Source of the DNA: Candidatus Izemoplasmatales bacterium
Lineage (GTDB): Bacteria > Bacillota_I > Bacilli_A > Izemoplasmatales > Hujiaoplasmataceae
Assembly (NCBI GenBank): GCA_028702245.1
Contig: JAQVPE010000017.1
Span: forward strand, 1 to 10,569
Length of the DNA: 10,569 nt
Direction of reading: 5' to 3'
Made by a program: the position numbers and the translations under genes. Below, piece by piece: positions 6,606 through 10,569 of the stretch; the first letter of the stretch is position 1; every line of letters begins with the position of its first letter. A model generated the notes under the pieces. The model ran no database searches. It was not told the origin of the DNA and saw only the letters and a program-made list of their open reading frames with translations.

Positions 6606-7346
6606 CTATTCCACCAGCTTTCTTTCCTTGATCGTTCCGGGCACAGTTGCGATAACCCGTAAGTTCAAGTGTTTTTCAAGATCCTCTTTAGTTAAGAACT
6701 TGTTGTTGAAGAGTTCTTTTAGAAAGACAATCCCCAAGGAAAGAATTCCGCCGATCAAGGCGCTGATGATCACATTTAAGACTTTATTGGGAGAACTGGG
6801 AACTGTCGGCAATTTGGCGGGGTACACTAATTTCAGTTTGTTTTGCAGGAACAAAAATCCTTGTTCTTCGTCGTCCGCGATCGCGATCGAATTTTCAACG
6901 ATCTTGTTAGCAATTTCCTGAGCGATCGCAGGAGAAGGGTGCTCTACCGATACATAAATCATGTAAGCGCCGGTGGTGCTTGAAATTGAGATCATTTTTT
7001 CGAGTTGTTTGGCGTTGACGCCAGCGATCGCATCCACATCTTCAATTACACTGTCAAGAACCAACTCGGATACAACAAAATCCTTGTATGTGGTCATGAG
7101 GGCGTTAGCAATGCTGATAGCAGATTGCTCGCTGGTACCGGACTCCGACCAATTTACTTGAACCATGACAGCGGTCTCGGCCGTATATTTCGGCGATACG
7201 ATCACAAATGTATAAACAATGCCGATAACGGTAACCCATAAAGTGACCAAACCAATCAAAATAATATTGTTCCAGACAATACGAAGAAGGTCTTGTAAGG
7301 TTATTCCCTCTTCAACTACTAGTTCTTCTTTGTTGATCTCATCCAT
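6606..7346 (-). CDS. capA: Wzz/CapA/CpsC-type polysaccharide chain-length modulator and kinase activator
   Basis: A 246-residue polysaccharide co-polymerase with two membrane helices (about 29-50 and 189-210) flanking an outer domain of about 140 residues. The Pro-rich stretch PAKLPTVPSSPNK (176-188) before helix 2 is the hallmark of Wzz proteins. The cytoplasmic tail (211-246) should contact the kinase encoded downstream, as CapA does with CapB in S. aureus. These proteins set polymer length and activate the tyrosine kinase. The ATG has AGGAGG (7356-7361) 9 nt upstream. It is the first gene of the three-gene set and has a promoter between it and uppP. The stop codon abuts the kinase start. 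Confidence 0.94.
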   Translation of the reverse strand: MDEINKEELVVEEGITLQDLLRIVWNNIILIGLVTLWVTVIGIVYTFVIVSPKYTAETAVMVQVNWSESGTSEQSAISIANALMTTYKDFVVSELVLDSVIEDVDAIAGVNAKQLEKMISISSTTGAYMIYVSVEHPSPAIAQEIANKIVENSIAIADDEEQGFLFLQNKLKLVYPAKLPTVPSSPNKVLNVIISALIGGILSLGIVFLKELFNNKFLTKEDLEKHLNLRVIATVPGTIKERKLVE

Positions 7347-7388
7347 CAGTTATTCCCTCCTGTAATCTCGATAACTGGAAGCCTATCT

Positions 7389-7417
7389 ATTTTAACCTAT
7401 AATACCATAAAACTCAA
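7389..7417 (-). promoter_or_regulatory. Candidate promoter of the capABC-like operon
   Basis: On the minus strand TTGAGT (7412-7417) and TAAAAT (7389-7394) are exactly 17 nt apart, just after the uppP stop codon; an overlapping TGGTATTAT is an alternative extended -10. The predicted leader is about 35 nt. No terminator is visible between uppP and this promoter, so read-through from uppP may also supply transcript. Confidence 0.55.
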
Positions 7418-7420
7418 ATC

Positions 7421-8260
7421 CTAGATAATGAAAAGGGCGATTGATAACACTCCGATCGCCAAGCAATAAAACCCAAAGTAATTGAGTCTTCCTCTTTGAA
7501 AGATGTGAAACACCAGTTTGAAAGCGATAAAAGTTGCAAAAACAGCACCCACAAAAGCAAGAGCATAATAATTATAATGATAAACGGAAGGCACTTGAAA
7601 CCCATCCTTCAACCCTTCGATAACTTGTAGCAAAAGAGCTCCGATTGATATCGGGATGTACATCATGAACGAAAACTCTAACGCCGTTTTCACGCCGACG
7701 CCGCGTTTGATTCCGGTCCCAGTTGTCATACCTGATCGCGATATTCCCGGAAAAAGAGCGACCGATTGCGCGATTCCCATCATGATGCAATCGATAAAAT
7801 TAAGATCGGTGTATCCATTGCGGAAACGATTATAGTTGATGAAAATCAGGACGGTTCCCGTAAAAAGAAGACCAACTCCGGAAATCAAAGTGCCGTATTC
7901 AAGAAGCATATTATCAAAGATATCCTGAAAAAACAATCCCACAATTGCGGCAGGTATGCTGGCAATGATCAGTTTTAAGCCAAAGTCAAAGTTTGGCCTA
8001 GTTTTTTCCCGGCTTGCTTTTTTGAAAATGAAGAGCACAAAATCCCTTATTAGATTGATGATCTTTTTCCGAAAAATGAAGATTAGCGTTACTAGCGATC
8101 CGGTATTAACCAAGACAAGAAAAAGTAGTCCTTCGCTGGCATCGATTCCGATAATCTCTTTCATCAATTCAACGTGTCCGCTAGAAGATATCGGCAAGAC
8201 TTCGGTAACACCTTGCACCAGCCCTAAAATCAAGTATTTGATTGCTTCAAGTATCGACAT
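7421..8260 (-). CDS. uppP: Undecaprenyl-diphosphatase UppP (BacA)
   Basis: A 279-residue polytopic membrane protein, close to the 273 residues of E. coli UppP. It removes one phosphate from undecaprenyl pyrophosphate so that the lipid carrier can be reused for cell-wall and polysaccharide export; loss or excess alters bacitracin sensitivity. Both signature motifs are intact: QGVTEVLPISSSGH (16-29; Glu20, Ser25-27, His29) and PGISRSG (171-177; Arg175). I chose the ATG at 8260, which has AAGGAGT 6 nt upstream and gives the family N-terminus MSILEAIKYL. An upstream ATG at 8341 would add 27 unrelated residues and start inside the previous terminator. It lies just before the capABC-like operon, which fits its role in that pathway, although the enzyme serves all undecaprenyl-linked polymers. 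Confidence 0.96.
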   Translation of the reverse strand: MSILEAIKYLILGLVQGVTEVLPISSSGHVELMKEIIGIDASEGLLFLVLVNTGSLVTLIFIFRKKIINLIRDFVLFIFKKASREKTRPNFDFGLKLIIASIPAAIVGLFFQDIFDNMLLEYGTLISGVGLLFTGTVLIFINYNRFRNGYTDLNFIDCIMMGIAQSVALFPGISRSGMTTGTGIKRGVGVKTALEFSFMMYIPISIGALLLQVIEGLKDGFQVPSVYHYNYYALAFVGAVFATFIAFKLVFHIFQRGRLNYFGFYCLAIGVLSIALFII

Positions 8261-8280
8261 GATCTCACTCCTTGAATAGT

Positions 8281-8312
8281 ATTTTACACTAAAATGAACA
8301 GTTTTTCTACAA
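8281..8312 (-). promoter_or_regulatory. Weak candidate promoter of uppP
   Basis: The minus strand has TTGTAG (8307-8312) and TAAAAT (8281-8286), but 20 nt apart; TGTAAA (8283-8288) gives 18. A promoter is expected here, because a terminator ends at 8317 and the uppP start is at 8260. The exact elements are uncertain. Confidence 0.3.
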
Positions 8313-8316
8313 GAGT

Positions 8317-8343
8317 AAAAAAATTGAATCCGAGGATCCAATT
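8317..8343 (-). terminator. Rho-independent terminator of the superoxide reductase gene
   Basis: On the minus strand AATTGGATC pairs with GATTCAATT (one G-T pair) around a CTCG loop, followed by a run of Ts. It begins 17 nt after the superoxide reductase stop codon. Confidence 0.85.
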
Positions 8344-8360
8344 TTCTTGATCATTTGTCG

Positions 8361-8738
8361 CTATTTCCTGACTTCTGTCATCCATAGCCCATGGATGTTG
8401 CAAAACTCATAAACTTTGATGTCTTCTTTGGGATTGATGTAAAATGTTGCTTTGGGTTCTTCTCCAGGAAGGAAGGTCTTGATCTGGTATGAAGTCTCTT
8501 GAGCAATGAATACCCACTGGATGAAATGCTCCGGCAGCATGGGATGAGTTACGCTGCCAATCATGACCTGAATGCGATTCGGGGCGATCCTTTCGACGAC
8601 CGGAAGGTGTTTTTCGTTGCCTTGTTCACTCATCTTTGGCTGTAACAACGTCATCTCGTCTCCACAACAGACCAAGGTGCTGTCAACGGGATAGGTATAA
8701 CAAATCCTTTTACAGTGCTTGCAATAATAAATATTCAT
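8361..8738 (-). CDS. dfx: Desulfoferrodoxin-type superoxide reductase
   Basis: A 125-residue cytoplasmic two-domain protein that reduces superoxide to hydrogen peroxide without releasing oxygen, an anaerobe's alternative to superoxide dismutase. The N-terminal desulforedoxin-like domain (1-about 36) keeps its four metal-binding cysteines: Cys6, Cys9, Cys24 and Cys25. The catalytic domain keeps the Fe(His4Cys) centre: His44 (EKHLP), His65 (THPM), His71 (PEHF), Cys113 and His116 (FCNIHGLW), plus the Glu42-Lys43 pair next to the site. Length and order match class I (2Fe) enzymes. The ATG has GGAG 5 nt upstream and a stronger AAGGAGG further up. It has its own extended -10 promoter with an 11-bp-spaced direct repeat, and a terminator, so it is probably monocistronic. 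Its electron donor is not encoded beside it; rubredoxin is the usual one. Confidence 0.96.
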   Translation of the reverse strand: MNIYYCKHCKRICYTYPVDSTLVCCGDEMTLLQPKMSEQGNEKHLPVVERIAPNRIQVMIGSVTHPMLPEHFIQWVFIAQETSYQIKTFLPGEEPKATFYINPKEDIKVYEFCNIHGLWMTEVRK

Positions 8739-8772
8739 CGTAACTCCAAATCCTCCTTATCAATTCAATGGG

Positions 8773-8792
8773 ATGATACTGATATGATACCA
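8773..8792 (-). promoter_or_regulatory. Promoter of the superoxide reductase gene with direct repeat
   Basis: TGGTATCAT (8784-8792) on the minus strand is an extended -10 with a five-of-six core; a -35 is not clear. GTATCAT occurs twice, at 8784-8790 and 8773-8779, 11 bp apart, covering the -10 and the likely start site near 8777. One-turn spacing is compatible with a regulator site. Confidence 0.5.
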
Positions 8793-8822
8793 CAAAACGT
8801 GAAAGAAAGAAACAGCCCGCTC

Positions 8823-9137
8823 TTACTTCTTTGATTCAGGCAACTTTTCAAACTCGCTCAATACCTCATCGAAGAGATCGTCATCTTCGATTGTTGAAAC
8901 AAAGTACTCATCGCTTTCTTCATCGTAGTCAAGTTCGAGCATCACTAATCCTTGATCCTCTTCCTTGACTTCAACGCCCTCAATCTTTACAAGATTCATG
9001 ATTGCATACACCACTCCGTGCAAAGGAATGATTCCGAGCTGTTCAAGTTCAAAGATTTTGCCATCGTCATCGGTCAACTCAATGTTGTCAAGCGTTTCTT
9101 CACTAAGCAAAAGTTCATAAATCTCCTTGTCAGTCAT
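8823..9137 (-). CDS. DUF1292 (YrzB-like) small acidic protein
   Basis: A 104-residue, strongly acidic protein without a signal peptide or membrane helix. The pattern IELTDDDGKIFELEQLGIIPLHGVVYAIMNL, read in parts across 19-49, then EEDQGLVMLELDYDEE (59-74) and a final EDDDLFDEVLSEFEKL (84-99), matches the layout of the DUF1292/YrzB family of Bacillota, about 90-110 residues long. The biochemical function is unknown. The ATG has AGGAGG 5 nt upstream. It begins 9 nt after the DUF2804 stop codon and is cotranscribed with it. In other Bacillota this family usually sits beside mltG, alaS or ruvX-type genes (recalled knowledge), so the DUF2804 partner is a different setting. Confidence 0.75.
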   Translation of the reverse strand: MTDKEIYELLLSEETLDNIELTDDDGKIFELEQLGIIPLHGVVYAIMNLVKIEGVEVKEEDQGLVMLELDYDEESDEYFVSTIEDDDLFDEVLSEFEKLPESKK

Positions 9138-9146
9138 TTTAGCCTC

Positions 9147-10166
9147 CTAATAGTGATTCGTTATTTTCTCGGCAAATCCGATTACATCCTTGAATTCGAT
9201 CTTGAGACCGTCGTCTAGGATAAAATATCCCGACATTTTGCCAAAGACCTGGTGTCCCAGATTCTTGATGATTCCCAAATTCATTGTGTCCTGCCGATCA
9301 AGCAATGGTTTCATTTCCATCTTGAGGCGACCTTCATTGTCGTTAAACAACCAAGGTTTCAAAAAATCGGGTTCTTGGATATGGAATTCGACTTGGTCAA
9401 GTTTGTGAGCGAAGCCGTCGTAGAAGATCATGTTTTCGGTTGCGGCAGTCGTATCGCCAAAGCCATAACCAAGGTTCATGCCAAACCGTTTTCCGCCAAC
9501 GACACCGGAAAGGCTGCACCAAAACCAGGTGTTTTTGTAGGTCCAGACGCCGCGGCCCCAATCGAGTACCGAGAAGTCCTTTGTTGCTGAAAATTTGTAT
9601 TCCTTTCCCCGAAATTTAACAACACCTTCTGTCGGAATACAGTTGATTTTTTGGTTATAATAGAAAGCAAGCGGTTTATCTTTCCAAGGAGTTGCAATTA
9701 CCAGCGAATCATCTTTCAAATCCAGGAGTTTCAAATTGCACTCCAAGTTTGTCTCTTCATAGAAGTTCTTAATCCGAATATCTAGTATTCGTTCATTTTC
9801 ATTTCTAATAAAATCAAAATCAAAGCCGCTCCCATGATATGCCACATTTCCTTCAGCAGATGACGAGGGCAAGCGCAATTTCCCAAACACAAACCAGAGC
9901 AGTTTTGTTTTTTTATAGCTCACACCAGTTTGAAAATCCAAGAATGTGGCAGTGATCATGGCACTATAGCCAAGGTCGGCAATCACACAAGAAAAACCGT
10001 AATTGTCGTTTATGGCGCAGTAGTAATCCCATTCCTTGATACGCCAAACTGAGGCTTTGATCTGGTTGCGGTCATAAACAAACACAGGGTAAGTCGCGTA
10101 GCCTGGATTTGCAAGCATGCCCTTATCATTCAGCAATGGCTGAGTCTCGATGATTCGCTTCTGCAT
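9147..10166 (-). CDS. DUF2804 family protein
   Basis: A 339-residue soluble protein with no signal peptide, membrane helix or cofactor motif. Family hallmarks are clear: LDWGRGVWTYKNTWFW (about 201-216) and NLGYGFGDTTAATENMIF (about 231-248). The N-terminal LLNDKGMLANPGYATYPVF is also typical. The family is found across bacteria and some eukaryotes; its activity is unknown to me, and the beta-rich, Trp/Tyr-rich sequence suggests a two-barrel lipocalin-like fold (inference). I prefer the ATG at 10166, with GGAGG 9 nt upstream; a TTG two codons earlier is the alternative. It is first of a two-gene operon with the DUF1292 gene. A perfect TATAAT box and a 20-bp-spaced repeat lie just upstream. 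Confidence 0.85.
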   Translation of the reverse strand: MQKRIIETQPLLNDKGMLANPGYATYPVFVYDRNQIKASVWRIKEWDYYCAINDNYGFSCVIADLGYSAMITATFLDFQTGVSYKKTKLLWFVFGKLRLPSSSAEGNVAYHGSGFDFDFIRNENERILDIRIKNFYEETNLECNLKLLDLKDDSLVIATPWKDKPLAFYYNQKINCIPTEGVVKFRGKEYKFSATKDFSVLDWGRGVWTYKNTWFWCSLSGVVGGKRFGMNLGYGFGDTTAATENMIFYDGFAHKLDQVEFHIQEPDFLKPWLFNDNEGRLKMEMKPLLDRQDTMNLGIIKNLGHQVFGKMSGYFILDDGLKIEFKDVIGFAEKITNHY

Positions 10167-10180
10167 ATTCAAATTCCTCC

Positions 10181-10196
10181 ATCATCCAAAGATGAT
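10181..10196 (-). other. Small hairpin next to the DUF2804 ribosome binding site
   Basis: ATCATC and GATGAT form a 6-bp stem with a TTTG loop on the minus strand, directly before the GGAGGA site. It is at or just after the predicted transcript start, so it could shape access to the ribosome binding site. The stem is weak and may be incidental. Confidence 0.35.
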
Positions 10197-10219
10197 TATA
10201 CCTTTTTCAAGATGATAAT
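10189..10219 (-). promoter_or_regulatory. Promoter region of the DUF2804-DUF1292 operon with spaced repeat
   Basis: TATAAT (10195-10200, minus strand) is a perfect -10 box, 28 nt before the start codon; the -35 is poor. AAGATGATWAT on the plus strand occurs at 10189-10199 and 10209-10219, a 20-bp period (two helical turns), with one copy over the -10 box. A weak -35 plus such repeats suits a regulated promoter. Confidence 0.5.
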
Positions 10220-10247
10220 GCCATAAAGTGGGTAAACATTATTATTG

Positions 10248-10276
10248 AAAAAGAAAAATGCCGCCTTGGCGACATT
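10248..10276 (-). terminator. Rho-independent terminator of the oxidoreductase gene
   Basis: On the minus strand AATGTCGC pairs with GCGGCATT (one G-T pair) around a CAAG loop, followed by TTTTTCTTTTT. It starts about 20 nt after the oxidoreductase stop codon. Confidence 0.88.
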
Positions 10277-10296
10277 CATCTCTTCTATTAACGTTG

Positions 10297-10569
10297 TTAT
10301 TTGTTTCTGTTCATGTTTTTGACAACGGCGCTTTCCGCAGCATTGACAAGCTGATAAGCAATCGGTGAAGCAGTCAGAGCAGGATGAGTTCCCGCTTGGA
10401 ATGTGGCAATTTCCTCAGCCGTCATTCTTTTGGTGACAAAAGCACTGATGGCGTTGATTAGTTCGCCACCACTCAAAGCACCATAGATTTGACCGCCAAG
10501 TAAGACCCCATCGCCGCTTTCAAAGATCAACTTGACTTTCATCGGAGCACCTCCGGGCATCGATCCCGG
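10297..10569 (-). CDS. FAD-dependent pyridine nucleotide-disulfide oxidoreductase (partial, C-terminal dimerisation domain)
   Basis: The last 90 residues of a larger protein; the frame is open to the right edge (PGSMPGGAPMKVKLIF), so the FAD and NAD(P)H domains lie outside. The visible part is the C-terminal dimerisation domain: MKVKLIFESGDGVLLGGQI, then KRMTAEEIATFQAGTHPALT and ASPIAYQLVNAAE. The GTHPALTASP stretch resembles the CoA-disulfide reductase/NADH oxidase-like branch, where this segment completes the partner subunit's active site. Substrate cannot be decided without the N-terminal part and its redox cysteine. An internal ATG (MKVKL) has a GGAGGTG-like sequence before it, but these bases encode conserved residues and this is not taken as a start. 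A terminator follows closely. Confidence 0.82.
   Translation of the reverse strand, partial: PGSMPGGAPMKVKLIFESGDGVLLGGQIYGALSGGELINAISAFVTKRMTAEEIATFQAGTHPALTASPIAYQLVNAAESAVVKNMNRNK

Noticed and set aside
8261-8341. 27-residue N-terminal extension of UppP
   Set aside because: It would begin within the preceding terminator, does not resemble the family, and bypasses the AAGGAGT site before the ATG at 8260.
10543-10560. Start of a complete 87-residue protein at the right edge
   Set aside because: The frame is open to the window end and the residues before the ATG (PGS) continue the family sequence, so this is the end of a larger flavoenzyme.
1-10569. Mobile elements, CRISPR arrays, toxin-antitoxin or defence genes, tRNA or rRNA genes
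   Set aside because: No transposase, integrase, terminal repeats, regularly spaced repeat array or cloverleaf sequence was seen. All long genes are assigned and gaps are short.

Overview
All genes in this window lie on the minus strand, so transcription runs from high to low coordinates. The proteins, the AT-rich intergenic DNA, the strong AGGAGG-type ribosome binding sites and the oligo-U terminators suggest a low-GC Gram-positive bacterium (Bacillota or a walled or wall-less relative such as Erysipelotrichia or Izemoplasmatales). TGA is used as a stop codon (for example after the histidine kinase and the tyrosine kinase), so the genetic code is standard bacterial, not the Mycoplasma code. 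A superoxide reductase suggests an anaerobic or microaerophilic lifestyle. I cannot place the organism more precisely.

Layout from right to left, in the direction of transcription. (1) 10569-10297: the C-terminal end of a flavin-dependent pyridine nucleotide-disulfide oxidoreductase, closed by a terminator. (2) 10166-8823: a two-gene operon of a DUF2804 protein and a small acidic DUF1292 (YrzB-like) protein. (3) 8738-8361: a desulfoferrodoxin-type superoxide reductase with its own extended -10 promoter and a terminator. (4) 8260-7421: UppP, which recycles undecaprenyl pyrophosphate. (5) 7346-5214: a tight capA-capB-capC-like set (Wzz-type chain-length modulator, bacterial tyrosine kinase, PHP-type tyrosine phosphatase) behind its own promoter. 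(6) 4964-2762: an OmpR-type response regulator and its membrane histidine kinase, preceded by a structured 249-bp intergenic region and followed by a clear terminator. (7) 2614-746: a CapD/PglF-type membrane nucleotide-sugar 4,6-dehydratase, followed by a terminator. (8) 531-1: the N-terminal third of an RlmD/RumA-type 23S rRNA uracil methyltransferase that runs off the left edge.

The central part (7346-746) has the gene order of the start of the Staphylococcus aureus cap5/cap8 locus (A-B-C-D), but a complete two-component system sits between C and D. No glycosyltransferase, flippase or polymerase lies beside it. The module holds the control proteins (modulator, kinase, phosphatase), the first nucleotide-sugar enzyme and, next door, the lipid-carrier phosphatase, so the rest of the polysaccharide machinery must be elsewhere. 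A reasonable inference is that the sensor kinase adjusts surface polysaccharide production.

No rRNA, tRNA, CRISPR array, insertion sequence or phage gene was seen. No stretch without a gene exceeds 300 bases; the longest are 4965-5213 and 532-745. The least explained DNA is 4965-5108, with a GC-rich hairpin, a second hairpin and a 36-codon open frame ahead of the response regulator. Other notable items are a 21-bp palindrome in the capD leader and spaced repeats in two promoters.
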